From: Psychrobacter vallis
GTDB taxonomy: Bacteria; Pseudomonadota; Gammaproteobacteria; Pseudomonadales; Moraxellaceae
DNA: 64,000 nucleotides
Assembly (NCBI RefSeq): GCF_904846715.1
Contig: NZ_CAJHBU010000004.1
Coordinates: 165,995-229,994 of the forward strand
Direction: 5' to 3'
Positions 26,202 to 35,704 of the stretch are shown here, in pieces. A program made the position numbers and the translations under genes. Numbering within the stretch: position 1 is the stretch's first letter; each line of letters begins with the position of its first letter. A model generated the notes under the pieces. That model saw only the letters and a list, made by a program, of their open reading frames with translations. It did no database searches and was not told the origin of the DNA.

Positions 26202-28409
26202 TCATGACAGATAGACCCACAACAATAAGACGATGATGACAGTCTGTATGAAGCAAATGCCATGCCATACCAATAAGGGATTGCGTTTAATCAGTGGTTC
26301 AGGGTCGCGACTGCGTGCTCGATTGTCAGGATTGAAGTCTTGTAAAAACTCACCGATGGCCTGATAGCGAACATTGGTATTGGGGTGTAGCGCCCGCATG
26401 AGCGCTTGCTGAATAACGGACGGTACATTGTGTTGCCGTAACGGCTGCGCTGGCATGACGAGAGTCTGCTGTGGATTCATTAAGTCTTGCGAGCCAAATG
26501 GCAGTTGCCCTGTCAATAGCTCATAACCGATCACGGCAATGGAGAATAGGTCAGAATGTACCCCTTTTGGTGCATCAGTGTAATACTCTGGTGCAGCGTA
26601 ATGTAGATCGCCATTGGGTGGTCGCGTACTGTCTTTTAATATTGATGAGCTAGCAGAGCCAAAGTCGATTAGCTTCACGGCCCCTGATTTGGTCAAGAGG
26701 ACGTTCTCAGGTTTAATATCTTGATGCAACAGATAATTGCGGTGCATCACACGAGCGGCCATACCGATTTTGGTCAGCAAATCATAAGTTTGCCATACAT
26801 CGCAGGGCGCATGGCGTTCGATGAAGTCGCGTAAGCTCTCGCCTTCGATATACTCGGTCAAGTGATATAAATAGTTGGTGCTAGCAGGCACTGGGTAGTA
26901 ACGCAACAGCCCTGAGGCGTGCAACCCCGACCCCATATTGTGGCTAGTGTTTTTATTTGCGTCAGTCGTCTGCAAGAGATTGGGATCCGCTTGATTATAA
27001 GCAGACTCGCCAGCACGGCGGTGTTTTGAGAGGCTCAGACCAATTTTACGTTCTTGTAAAAAATCACGCAGATAATGGCCATCAGCAATGGTATCAAGGC
27101 TTGGCGACTTCAATACAAAGTCATTCTGATCGTCATCTTGTACCCAATACACATGACTGCGGGCAGTGCGGGCAATAATACTGACCACGGTAAAACCATC
27201 GATACAATCCCCCACTTCCAAATCTGTGGGCAGCTGATAGCGATGCATATCGTGAGACGTTACGCTATCACTTTCAAACAAATCAACTGCATCAGAATTA
27301 TTTATTAAGGTCGATTCACTCGATATCGGCTTCATACTCAGCATGATCATACTCAAGTTATCGTGACTGCCCTCTGTAAAAGCGTGCTCACATATGATCT
27401 GACTGGCCTGAAACCTTGCTGGTAGTTTGTGCGTTGTGGCCAGTGCTTGACACATATTTGTCGCCGCGGTACACAGCTCAAACGCTAACTCGACCTCATC
27501 GATATGCTCATAAATACCATCGGTCATTATTGCCAAGCATTCGTTTTGATGCAGTGTAAACACCAATTGTTGCAAGTCCACCTGCCCATCAGCGCCGATA
27601 GCCGCCGACAGCGCCCCTTTGTCTTCACCTCGATGAATGCGGTGATCGTCACTAAGTACCGTCAGGCTGTCTATCCCAACACGGTAAATCCGTGAATCGC
27701 CCGTATGAAACAGATGAATACGATCACCAATACACAATAAGCCCGACAGCGTCGACAATAAAGGCGGCACTCGCTGGTATGCTTGCGGAAAATACAACAC
27801 ATCATTGGCTTTATTGACTGCCGTTCTAATGATGCTAGCCACTTGATCCTCATCCAAACTGGCAGGCATGGCTTGAGGCTGATCTTCTGACTCATACTGC
27901 ACTTGCACCAATTTTGCCAATGCAAGTGTGATTTTTTCGGCAACGGTGTTGATGACCAGCTGACTTGCCTGTTTTGGAAACTGGCAAGCACTGACGCCGT
28001 CTGCCATGAGCACCAACAGTGGCGCTGTTGGCATTGTCGCTTGTTTAGGCACACAATTTTGGGTTAAGTCAGCAGATTCGGTCGATACAGCATCCCCAAA
28101 ATAATGCGGCAGACAAGTGGTTATTAGTAGGCTGTCTTGATTTTCCGCTTTACGGCCTTTCATCGTAAAGAAGTCCAGCCACCATAAGGCAGAGTCTGCA
28201 TTAGAATGGCTGGATTCAATAGCAGATGACTGCTCACCAGTGTGACTTTGGATATCCGAGTTAGCAGGGACATTATCGGTCATGTCAATAGCCATATTAG
28301 TAGTCAAGTCCGCACTGACTTTATCACCCTTATACTGCGGGCTTTTGTGAGTGTCTTTTGGACGTCCCTGTTGGCAAGCTTTTGTCATCGTGGTCACAGT
28401 CATCCCCAT
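26202..28409 (-). CDS. fused PP2C phosphatase / Ser-Thr (Hanks-type) kinase with C-terminal membrane anchor
   Basis: Of 735 residues, about 70-345 form a PP2C-family phosphatase (GRKAENQDS, LMADGVSA near 133, HTGDSRIYR, AIMTDGIYEH, HDNLSMIM). About 400-690 form a protein kinase with HQDIKPENVLL near 561 (HQD replaces HRD, catalytic Asp kept), IDFGSAS (DFG) near 578 and APEYY. A single hydrophobic segment ends the protein (residues about 713-735), so the catalytic domains face the cytoplasm. It lies 14 bp after the nitrate transporter and 68 bp before the electron-transfer gene. It probably tunes nitrate uptake or reduction by reversible phosphorylation; the target is unknown. Confidence 0.9.
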   Translation of the reverse strand: MGMTVTTMTKACQQGRPKDTHKSPQYKGDKVSADLTTNMAIDMTDNVPANSDIQSHTGEQSSAIESSHSNADSALWWLDFFTMKGRKAENQDSLLITTCLPHYFGDAVSTESADLTQNCVPKQATMPTAPLLVLMADGVSACQFPKQASQLVINTVAEKITLALAKLVQVQYESEDQPQAMPASLDEDQVASIIRTAVNKANDVLYFPQAYQRVPPLLSTLSGLLCIGDRIHLFHTGDSRIYRVGIDSLTVLSDDHRIHRGEDKGALSAAIGADGQVDLQQLVFTLHQNECLAIMTDGIYEHIDEVELAFELCTAATNMCQALATTHKLPARFQASQIICEHAFTEGSHDNLSMIMLSMKPISSESTLINNSDAVDLFESDSVTSHDMHRYQLPTDLEVGDCIDGFTVVSIIARTARSHVYWVQDDDQNDFVLKSPSLDTIADGHYLRDFLQERKIGLSLSKHRRAGESAYNQADPNLLQTTDANKNTSHNMGSGLHASGLLRYYPVPASTNYLYHLTEYIEGESLRDFIERHAPCDVWQTYDLLTKIGMAARVMHRNYLLHQDIKPENVLLTKSGAVKLIDFGSASSSILKDSTRPPNGDLHYAAPEYYTDAPKGVHSDLFSIAVIGYELLTGQLPFGSQDLMNPQQTLVMPAQPLRQHNVPSVIQQALMRALHPNTNVRYQAIGEFLQDFNPDNRARSRDPEPLIKRNPLLVWHGICFIQTVIIVLLLWVYLS

Positions 28410-28423
28410 TAATATTTCTCGTG

Positions 28424-29932
28424 CTACCGATGGCTGACTTGAATTTCGGCAAACGTTCCATCTGGCATCTCTTCTATGATGACACCTTCAGGTTCTTTGA
28501 GTAAAAATAGCGCAAAGAAACCAATCACAGCTGTCGCGGCGATCACAAAGAAAAACACCTGATACGACACCAGACTGAGTATCGTTAAATAGACCACTGA
28601 GCCAACGTTACCGTATGCGCCCGTCATGCCTGCAAATTGCCCTGTCATACTGCGCTTGATGAGTGGAATCACAGCAAAGACCGCACCCTCTCCTGCTTGT
28701 ACAAAAAACGAGCAAAACATAGTAATCAATAACGCCAGCGCCAGCGGCCATGTTGAATCAAGAAAGCCCATTAATAAATACCCAATAGCCAAACCTGCTG
28801 TCAAAATCAACAAGGTAATTTTACGGCCAAATTTATCACTGAGCCAACCGCCGCCAGGACGTGACATAAGGTTCATAAAGGCATAACTTGATGCCAGCAC
28901 ACCCGCCATCACGATCGACAGACTAAAGGTCTCTTGATAGAACAACGGCAACATCGAGACAACGGCAAGCTCTGAACCAAAAGTGGCAAAATAGAGAATA
29001 TTGAGGATACCAACCTGCTTAAAATCATAACGATGCGCTTCAGGTACAGGCGTGGTAAAGACCTCTTTATTAAAGCGGTAGCTGCTAATGAACTCGTAGA
29101 CATACAGCACGGCAAGACCAATATAAATCATCGTGACACTAGATTGACTGAGCAAACTCACGCCAGCAGGTGACAACTTCCATGCCAATAACGCCAATGC
29201 CAAATACATTGGCAATTTAAACACCATCATCAGCCAAAAATCACCCGATGACGTCACCATCATGGCGCCCGACTTTTTGGGTTTAAAGTAAGTGGCACCT
29301 TTGGGGGTGTTGCGCGCCATTTTATAAAAAACCACGCTATAAAGTGCCATGACGACACCTGATACGGCAGTGGCATAACGCCAGCCCTCATCGCCGCCAA
29401 AGACAGCCGCTGCACCAATCGCCACGGTTGGCAATAACAGTGCCGCTGCCGCTGAACCAAAGTTACCCCAGCCGCCATAAATGCCTTCTGCCGTGCCCAG
29501 CTCATTGGTTGGAAACCAATCACTCATCAAGCGAATACCAACCACGAAGCCTGCACCCACAAAACCCAGTAAAAAACGAGACAATGCCAAGGTGTTGTAA
29601 TCTTGTGCAAAAGCAAAGGTAAAGCACGGAATCGCACCGATGGCCAAAATTGCTGTATAGACAATACGTGGGCCAAAACGATCGGTCAACATGCCGATGA
29701 TGACACGGGCGGGGATAGTCAATGCCACGTTTAAAATCAGCAACGTTTTGACTTGGTCTTTAGTCAGATTCAGCGTTTCACCAATCGCTGATAAAAACGG
29801 TGCATGGTTGAACCACACAAAAAAAGTCAGAAAAAACGCCATCCAACCTAAATGCAGGATTTTATTTTTGCCCGAAAAAGACAAGACATTAAGCTTGTCT
29901 TTAGTAGATGCAACGGGGGTCGATGATGACAT
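28424..29932 (-). CDS. MFS nitrate/nitrite transporter (NarK/NasA family)
   Basis: The ATG at 29932, with GAGGA about 11 bases upstream, is preferred over an upstream start and gives 502 residues. Twelve membrane segments are expected. The nitrate-signature region GGWGNFGSAAAALLLP and the second GMTGAYGNVGSVVYL match the two glycine-rich nitrate motifs of the NNP family. VALTIPARVIIGMLTDRFGPR is the MFS motif-A loop. It is the first gene of the nitrate operon, about 75 nt downstream of a sigma-54-like promoter at 30017-30032. Confidence 0.92.
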   Translation of the reverse strand: MSSSTPVASTKDKLNVLSFSGKNKILHLGWMAFFLTFFVWFNHAPFLSAIGETLNLTKDQVKTLLILNVALTIPARVIIGMLTDRFGPRIVYTAILAIGAIPCFTFAFAQDYNTLALSRFLLGFVGAGFVVGIRLMSDWFPTNELGTAEGIYGGWGNFGSAAAALLLPTVAIGAAAVFGGDEGWRYATAVSGVVMALYSVVFYKMARNTPKGATYFKPKKSGAMMVTSSGDFWLMMVFKLPMYLALALLAWKLSPAGVSLLSQSSVTMIYIGLAVLYVYEFISSYRFNKEVFTTPVPEAHRYDFKQVGILNILYFATFGSELAVVSMLPLFYQETFSLSIVMAGVLASSYAFMNLMSRPGGGWLSDKFGRKITLLILTAGLAIGYLLMGFLDSTWPLALALLITMFCSFFVQAGEGAVFAVIPLIKRSMTGQFAGMTGAYGNVGSVVYLTILSLVSYQVFFFVIAATAVIGFFALFLLKEPEGVIIEEMPDGTFAEIQVSHR

Positions 29933-30016
29933 AGGCGGCTTCCTCAAATGGTTAACTTCTAGGTTATTACAAAGCGTCAAGTGTCCAAAAACAATCAATT
30001 AAGACACTTGAGGCGG

Positions 30017-30032
30017 TGCAATGGCTATGCCA
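30017..30032 (-). promoter_or_regulatory. sigma-54-type promoter for the narK-nasA operon
   Basis: Read on the minus strand the sequence is TGGCATAGCCATTGCA, against the consensus TGGCAC-N5-TTGCA. The invariant GG and GC have exact 10-bp spacing and there is one mismatch. Expected transcription start is about 12 bases further on, giving a leader of about 75 nt before the transporter ATG. Confidence 0.75.
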
Positions 30033-30433
30033 GTTGAAGTTGCAAGCCACGTTTTTAACATGAAAATTGATCCTAAAATACCGCTACAACGCCTTCTTAT
30101 TAAGGCTTGTACGGCGATGGCAAAATAACATGGGTATTTTAATAACTATGAAAAACATAGGGCAGTAGTCAAGGTAACGCGATGACGGACAGACAATGAT
30201 AGAACCCAAATTGGGGCATGATTATCGCTATTTTGGTGCATTTGTACCTTATGCAGGCACTGACAGAAAATGCATGACCGACAGCCTTATCCTCCATATT
30301 GATGTTGGTTTTAGTCTTTCTTTAGCCCCTATTCAGACCCTACCAAACGTTAAGAAACCTACTGTTTATCCTCATACGTCAAGCAAATGCTGAGAGCGTC
30401 AATGCTCAGGAATCACACCAAAATAAAGTTGCT

Positions 30434-30449
30434 TGGCACAATTATTGAA
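30434..30449 (+). promoter_or_regulatory. possible sigma-54-type promoter for nirBD
   Basis: TGGCACAATTATTGAA matches the -24 element fully. The -12 element is TTGA instead of TTGC, with correct spacing. It lies about 58 bp upstream of the nirB ATG. It is weaker than the opposing promoter because of the altered -12 base. Confidence 0.5.
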
Positions 30450-30506
30450 TGTTCTATAGCAGTAGGCATCTAAATGTCATTTATCAGCTATATAGAGGAC
30501 AGTCGT

Positions 30507-33125
30507 ATGAGTAGCACTACAATAAGAGCAGAAAACACGGTCATAAAAAGCAAAGGCAATCTGGTCGTGATTGGCAATGGCATGGTCGGCCATCATTTCG
30601 TTGAGAGAGCGATTGAGCAAGGACTGCATGAGCAATTCGAGATTCATGTATTTGCAGAAGAAGACCGCCCTGCTTATGACCGTGTGTATTTGTCCAGTTA
30701 TTTTGAGCACAAAGATGCCAGTAAGCTGAACCTCGTCGATCTCACCACTTATGAGTCGTCGCAAATTAATTTGCATTTGAACCAGCGAATTGTAGATATC
30801 GATTCGACCAATCGCTCTATCACCACTGAGTCTGGTGAGCAGATTGAATATAGTGAGTTGGTATTGGCGACAGGCTCGTACCCCTTTGTGCCACCGATTC
30901 CTGGTCGCGAGCATCCGCACTGTCACGTGTATCGTACAATTGCTGATTTGGATGAGATTTTGGCCATTGCTGAGTTACCCACAGTCAAAAAAGGCGTGGT
31001 GGTGGGCGGCGGTCTACTTGGACTTGAGGCGGCAAAAGCCTTGGTTACATTAGGTCTCGACACTTATGTGGTCGAGTTTGCCCCGCAGCTTATGGGTGTT
31101 CAGCTAGATGCAGCGGGTGGCGAGATTTTGAAGCGCAAAATTGAGGCGCTGGGCGTAAAAGTCCTGACAGGCAAAAACACTCAAGAGATTTTCTCTACTT
31201 CTGATAGTACAGACCCTGATAGTGCAGACAGTAATGCCAACTATCTCACCATGCAATTTACCGATGGCACATCGTTAGACACCGATATGATTGTGTTTAG
31301 CGCAGGTATTAGACCACAAGATAATATTATTAAAAACAATCCTGAATGCGGTATCGAGATAGGCGCACGCGGTGGCATTTTAATCAATGAGCAATGCCGT
31401 ACCAATGCCGATCATGTCTATGCGGTTGGTGAGTGCGCCGTTTGGGACAATAAAGTGTTTGGCTTAGTAGCACCCGGCTATAACATGGCGAGTATTTGTG
31501 CCGCGCAGATTGCAGGCGATAACGAGCAGACTTTTACGGGTGCTGACATGAGCACCAAACTAAAATTGATGGGCGTTGACGTGGGCAGTATTGGTGATGC
31601 TCATGGCACGACGGAAGGCGGACTGAGCTATCTGTATCAAAATCCGGCGGAAGGCATTTATAAAAAGCTTGTCACCACAGCGGATAACAAACGCTTGCTT
31701 GGTGCTGTATTGGTCGGCGATACCGAAGACTATAATAACTTGCTGCAATTGTATCTCAATGACATTGACCTGCCAGCGCATCCTGAAAGCCTGATCCTAC
31801 CCAATGTCGAAAAACCTGTAATGGGCATCGCCAATCTGCCAGATACCGCCACGATTTGCTCTTGTTATAACGTGTCCAAAGGCGCAATTTGCTCAGCGGT
31901 CGAAAACGGCGCGTACTCGATTGCTGATGTAAAAGCAGTGACAAGTGCAGGCACGGGCTGCGGCGGTTGTGCGCCCATGGTGAAAGACACCCTGAGCCAT
32001 CAGCTAACCACGCTTGGTTTTGAGGTCAATAACGACTTGTGCGAGCATTTTGCTTACTCTCGTCAAGACTTGTACAGCTTGATTCGGGTGCATGGCATCA
32101 GAACCTTTGATGAATTGCTGACTGAACATGGTCGCGGTCATGGCTGTGAGATTTGCAAACCGACAGTCGCCTCTATTTTGGCCTCGTGCTGGAATGATTA
32201 TGTGCTAAAACCTGAACTGACGCCATTACAGGACAGCAACGATTACTATTTAGGTAACATCCAAAAAGATGGCACGTATTCCGTCGTGCCGCGAGTACCG
32301 GGTGGTGAAATCACTGCCGACAAACTCATCGTCCTTGGACAAGTCGCAAAAGAGTTCAATCTATATACCAAAATCACTGGCGGGCAGCGTGTAGATCTGT
32401 TTGGTGCACGTATGGAGCAGTTGCCTGACATCTGGACACAACTGGTGCAAGCAGGGTTTGAAACTGGGCATGCTTACGGCAAATCGTTACGTACCGTCAA
32501 ATCTTGTGTGGGTAATGACTGGTGCCGATATGGGGTTGATGACAGTATGGGGCTCGCTTTGAGACTAGAAGATCGTTACAAAGGCGTGCGTTCGCCGCAC
32601 AAGATCAAGATGGGGGTGTCAGGCTGTATGAGAGAGTGTGCTGAAGCGCAAAGTAAAGACTTTGGCATGATCGCAACCGAAAACGGCTGGAATTTATTTG
32701 TCTGTGGCAATGGTGGTATCACTCCGCGTCACGGTGAATTGTTCGCAACTGATCTCGATACTGAGACCTTGGTCAGATATATCGACCGCATTATTATGTT
32801 TTACATCAAAACGGCCGACAAACTACAGCGCACCTCAAAATGGCGTGAGAGCTTAGAGGGCGGCCTTGAATATCTACAAGCGGTCATCATCGAGGACAGT
32901 CTAGGAATCGCGGAGGAACTTGAAGCCCAAATGGAGCTTCTCATCGAAAATTACGTGTGCGAATGGGCTGAGACGATCAACGATACCGAAAAACTCAAAC
33001 GTTTCCGCCATTTTGTGAACAGTGAACAAGGCGATGACAATGTGGTGTTTGTGACCGAGCGTGATCAAATCCGACCAGCGACTGAGGCAGAGAAGTCAGA
33101 AATAAAACTCGTGGAATTGGCTTAA
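30507..33125 (+). CDS. nirB: NADH-dependent assimilatory nitrite reductase, large subunit
   Basis: The ATG at 30507 has GAGGA upstream and begins the conserved N-terminus, giving 872 residues. The enzyme reduces nitrite to ammonium in the cytoplasm. Domains in order are FAD (LVVIGNGMVGHHF), NADH (GVVVGGGLLGLEAAKAL), a BFD-type [2Fe-2S] domain (CSCYNVS...GCGGC) and the sulphite/nitrite reductase half with siroheme/[4Fe-4S] Cys ligands in SCVGNDWCRYG and GCMRECAE. It is followed 185 bp later by nirD, with a palindromic repeat in the gap. Confidence 0.96.
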   Translation: MSSTTIRAENTVIKSKGNLVVIGNGMVGHHFVERAIEQGLHEQFEIHVFAEEDRPAYDRVYLSSYFEHKDASKLNLVDLTTYESSQINLHLNQRIVDIDSTNRSITTESGEQIEYSELVLATGSYPFVPPIPGREHPHCHVYRTIADLDEILAIAELPTVKKGVVVGGGLLGLEAAKALVTLGLDTYVVEFAPQLMGVQLDAAGGEILKRKIEALGVKVLTGKNTQEIFSTSDSTDPDSADSNANYLTMQFTDGTSLDTDMIVFSAGIRPQDNIIKNNPECGIEIGARGGILINEQCRTNADHVYAVGECAVWDNKVFGLVAPGYNMASICAAQIAGDNEQTFTGADMSTKLKLMGVDVGSIGDAHGTTEGGLSYLYQNPAEGIYKKLVTTADNKRLLGAVLVGDTEDYNNLLQLYLNDIDLPAHPESLILPNVEKPVMGIANLPDTATICSCYNVSKGAICSAVENGAYSIADVKAVTSAGTGCGGCAPMVKDTLSHQLTTLGFEVNNDLCEHFAYSRQDLYSLIRVHGIRTFDELLTEHGRGHGCEICKPTVASILASCWNDYVLKPELTPLQDSNDYYLGNIQKDGTYSVVPRVPGGEITADKLIVLGQVAKEFNLYTKITGGQRVDLFGARMEQLPDIWTQLVQAGFETGHAYGKSLRTVKSCVGNDWCRYGVDDSMGLALRLEDRYKGVRSPHKIKMGVSGCMRECAEAQSKDFGMIATENGWNLFVCGNGGITPRHGELFATDLDTETLVRYIDRIIMFYIKTADKLQRTSKWRESLEGGLEYLQAVIIEDSLGIAEELEAQMELLIENYVCEWAETINDTEKLKRFRHFVNSEQGDDNVVFVTERDQIRPATEAEKSEIKLVELA

Positions 33126-33199
33126 CTGAATATCAGCGCCCTGTTCTTTTGTAGATGGTTGGTTCGATTTAAAAAGAGTACCGTTTAAAAAAGATAGCA

Positions 33200-33270
33200 C
33201 TACTGGTATAAATGCTTCAAATCCTCTGCCTATCAACCGCACAGCAAGCGAAGAAAATTTATACCAGTAG
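33200..33270. repeat. palindromic dispersed repeat, family 1, copy B, between nirB and nirD
   Basis: Outer arms 33200-33213 (CTACTGGTATAAAT) and 33257-33270 are perfect inverted repeats. The right half (ACAGCAAGCGAAGAAAATTT...) matches copy C at 59662 in inverse orientation at 29 of 30 bases. Lying inside the operon, it would fold into a hairpin in the nirBD transcript. Confidence 0.88.
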
Positions 33271-33310
33271 AATGCTTTATTAACGCCACAATCTTTAAGG
33301 ATAACACCCC

Positions 33311-33661
33311 ATGACACAGCACACTATCTGTCATCTTAACGACATCATTCCTGATACAGGCGTTTGTGCGCTGATAGAGGGCAAGCAAATTGCTATTTTT
33401 CGCACCAAAAAAGACGACCTATTTGCTCTTGATAATTACGATCCATTCAGTCAAGCTAATGTACTGTCGCGAGGTTTAATTGGTGGCACGACGATTGTGA
33501 CTGAGGCAGGATCGGATGAAGAAATACTCTATGTCGCCTCACCCATTTATAAGCAGCGTTTTAACCTTGCCACTGGACAATGCTTGGATGATGAGAGTGT
33601 GATACTAGGGGCTTATCAGGTGACATTAAATAATAACAATATTATTCTGCAAGGCTGGTAA
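33311..33661 (+). CDS. nirD: nitrite reductase (NADH) small subunit
   Basis: This 116-residue Rieske-fold protein lacks the Rieske Cys/His ligands, as is normal for NirD. Conserved features are VCALIEGKQIAIFR, the FALDNYDPFSQANVLSRGL block and VASPIYKQRFNLATGQCL. It pairs with NirB to form the cytoplasmic enzyme. AAGGA lies about 10 bases before the ATG. A terminator hairpin follows directly (33668-33696). Confidence 0.93.
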   Translation: MTQHTICHLNDIIPDTGVCALIEGKQIAIFRTKKDDLFALDNYDPFSQANVLSRGLIGGTTIVTEAGSDEEILYVASPIYKQRFNLATGQCLDDESVILGAYQVTLNNNNIILQGW

Positions 33662-33667
33662 AAAAAA

Positions 33668-33696
33668 AGGGCGTATCCTCATTGAAGATACGCCCT
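33668..33696. terminator. bidirectional terminator between nirD and nhaC
   Basis: AGGGCGTATC (33668-33677) pairs perfectly with GATACGCCCT (33687-33696) around a 9-base loop. It is flanked by an A-run on the left and a T-rich tract on the right, so it can serve both convergent genes. Confidence 0.85.
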
Positions 33697-33733
33697 AAAT
33701 CTTTTCATAAAGTTTCATTGCTTTAAGAGTTTC

Positions 33734-35140
33734 TTATGCTGTCTTAATTGACTCATGACTTTTTACGCGACTAATGGTGATACCTGTGAAACCAAACAAT
33801 ATCGTCAGTAACAGCGACAAATAACAGAAAAACGCATAAGGCAAATAGTCAAGAACAGGCACACCCAGCGCTTGGCTGATAAACACACCGCACACACTCC
33901 ACGGCACCAAAGGATTGATGACCGTACCTGCATCTTCGATGGTACGAGACAAGTTTTTAGGATGCAAATTCAAACGCTCAAACGTTGGGCGAAAGGCCGT
34001 ACCAGACAGTAAAATACTCAAATACTGCTCACCAATCAGCACGTTGATGCTGAGTGCCGACATGGCAGCGGCAAAGATAGCGCGTCCTGACGTGGTCAAC
34101 GAGTCTTTTATACCGGATAATAATGCGGGCAAAATACCCAGTGCTGTCAAGAGTCCACCAAGACTCAGCGCCAATATCACAATCGCCTGCGTAAAGAACA
34201 TACTTTGGACACCGCCACGCGATAGCATGCCACCAACTTCGCCTAACGCCAATGATTCAGCTGGGGCATAGCCAGCAAACAGATAGCCACCCAGCTGCCC
34301 GAAGCTCGGCGAGCTATGCAAATAAGTAATGATAAGAGCCACAGCGATGGTACAAATAATCGTGTAGATGGCATTGACGCGAAAAACCGCTAAACCAACC
34401 AGTACGATAAAAGGCAACACCGCATAGCCGTGTACCAAGCCACTTTCAATCAATTGTCCTTGTAATACGATTACTTCGCTAAGATCAGAGCCTGCCGTCT
34501 GCCCTGAAAAAAACCAAAAAAGAATGACCGTCAGTATCCACGCAGGTACAGTGGTATACATCATATTGCGAATGTGTTCAAACAAATCAATGCCCACAAC
34601 AGATGAGGCAATCGTACAAGTATCAGACAACGGTGACATCTTATCACCAAAGAATGCCCCTGAAACCACAGCGCCCGCCGCAATCGCGACATTGGCATCA
34701 AAGGCATTACTCATACCAATAAAAGCCACGCCTAGCGTCGCCGCAGTGGTCAAACTACTACCCAAGGCGATACCGATAATAGACGTCAATACAAAAGCAG
34801 AAATATAATAATACTCTGGTGATATCAGCTCAAAGCCAAAATACATCAAGGTTGGAATGGCACCGGACATCATCAAAGCGGCGACCATCAATCCAATGAA
34901 AAAGAACAAATATATCGCACCAATGCCGCGCATAACACCAGAGGCCATTTGTGCTTGCATGTCATCGAAGCTCAAGCCTTTGAACAGACCAATGGCCAGT
35001 AAGACACAGATAGCAAGTATTAATGATAAATGAGGAACCCAGCCAAAGCCAATCATGGTAACGCCCATGATGGCAATGACAAGGGCAGAAATCATAAACG
35101 CCAATTGCGGTGAAATTTGAGTTAATATTTTTGGAGGCAT
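33734..35140 (-). CDS. nhaC: NhaC-type Na+/H+ antiporter
   Basis: The ATG at 35140 is chosen over an adjacent GTG because AAGGA lies about 8 bases upstream, giving 468 residues. The protein is polytopic with 11-12 hydrophobic segments. GAFFGDKMSPLSDTCTIASSVVG around residues 160-180 and the SALSINVLIGEQYLSIL / DAGTVINPLVPWSVCG blocks are characteristic of NhaC. It lies 102-105 bp after phhB on the same strand, so it may be co-transcribed with the phenylalanine genes. A sodium-coupled role there is not established. Confidence 0.9.
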   Translation of the reverse strand: MPPKILTQISPQLAFMISALVIAIMGVTMIGFGWVPHLSLILAICVLLAIGLFKGLSFDDMQAQMASGVMRGIGAIYLFFFIGLMVAALMMSGAIPTLMYFGFELISPEYYYISAFVLTSIIGIALGSSLTTAATLGVAFIGMSNAFDANVAIAAGAVVSGAFFGDKMSPLSDTCTIASSVVGIDLFEHIRNMMYTTVPAWILTVILFWFFSGQTAGSDLSEVIVLQGQLIESGLVHGYAVLPFIVLVGLAVFRVNAIYTIICTIAVALIITYLHSSPSFGQLGGYLFAGYAPAESLALGEVGGMLSRGGVQSMFFTQAIVILALSLGGLLTALGILPALLSGIKDSLTTSGRAIFAAAMSALSINVLIGEQYLSILLSGTAFRPTFERLNLHPKNLSRTIEDAGTVINPLVPWSVCGVFISQALGVPVLDYLPYAFFCYLSLLLTILFGFTGITISRVKSHESIKTA

Positions 35141-35245
35141 CACACATCCTTAAAGCGCCAGTGGAAGCTGGCGTTAGATTGAATTTAAGTATTGAATTTA
35201 AGTGGGGGCAAGTTTAATGAGTTTGTTTGGCGATTGCCAATCGGA

Positions 35246-35587
35246 TTATTGATCCAATAATCGATCGGTTTTAGCCGCCATGACGAAATCATTGTGATGC
35301 AAACCTTTGATGCTGTGAGACCACCATGTAACGGTTGCTTTGCCCCACTCTACCAAGATGCCCGGATGATGCCCTTCTGCTTCGGCGATGTCTGCGAGTT
35401 GATTGGCGAACGCCATCGCTGCAACGAAGTTTTTGAATTTATACTGACACTGTAATTGCTTGATGCCGTCTACGTTGATTATTGACCAATCTGGAATTTG
35501 TGATAACAGCTCTTTTGCCTCAGTCTCGCTGACGGTTGGTGCGCCAATACGGCAAGCTTCGCAGCTGTCTTGTGATAATGCAGTCAT
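35246..35587 (-). CDS. phhB: pterin-4a-carbinolamine dehydratase
   Basis: This 113-residue protein recycles the pterin cofactor of phenylalanine hydroxylase. The catalytic motif [11 protein letters not shown] and the following [19 protein letters not shown] are intact. The N-terminus carries two Cys residues (SCEAC). It is located 117 bp downstream of phhA on the same strand, the usual phhAB order. Confidence 0.94.
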   Translation of the reverse strand: MTALSQDSCEACRIGAPTVSETEAKELLSQIPDWSIINVDGIKQLQCQYKFKNFVAAMAFANQLADIAEAEGHHPGILVEWGKATVTWWSHSIKGLHHNDFVMAAKTDRLLDQ

Positions 35588-35704
35588 TATAATGTCCTTT
35601 TATTTTAGGGGTTAATCGTCGTCTCTTTCAGACGCTTACATCCGTGTTGAGGGTGCTGTACTAAAGTTTAAAACGTTAATAATAAAATCTAATCTGTGCA
35701 GCCA

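Larger units (their letters stand above)
29933..30506. other. divergent nitrate-assimilation control region
   Basis: This 574-bp gap between the nitrate transporter and nirB contains no convincing gene. It holds sigma-54-like elements pointing both ways (30017-30032 minus, 30434-30449 plus) and one NtrC-type half-site TTTTGGTGCA at 30231-30240. A TGCAT/ATGCA dyad at 30238-30256 and a small hairpin around 30147-30163 are also visible. No regulator gene such as nasR or nasT is adjacent. Confidence 0.6.

Noticed and set aside
30196..30393. 65-residue frame in the nitrate control region
   Set aside because: No ribosome-binding site; it spans the region where regulatory elements are expected, and composition is not protein-like.
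33311..33661. nirD as a Rieske iron-sulphur protein
   Set aside because: The Rieske Cys/His ligands are absent, which is normal for NirD, so no cluster is claimed.
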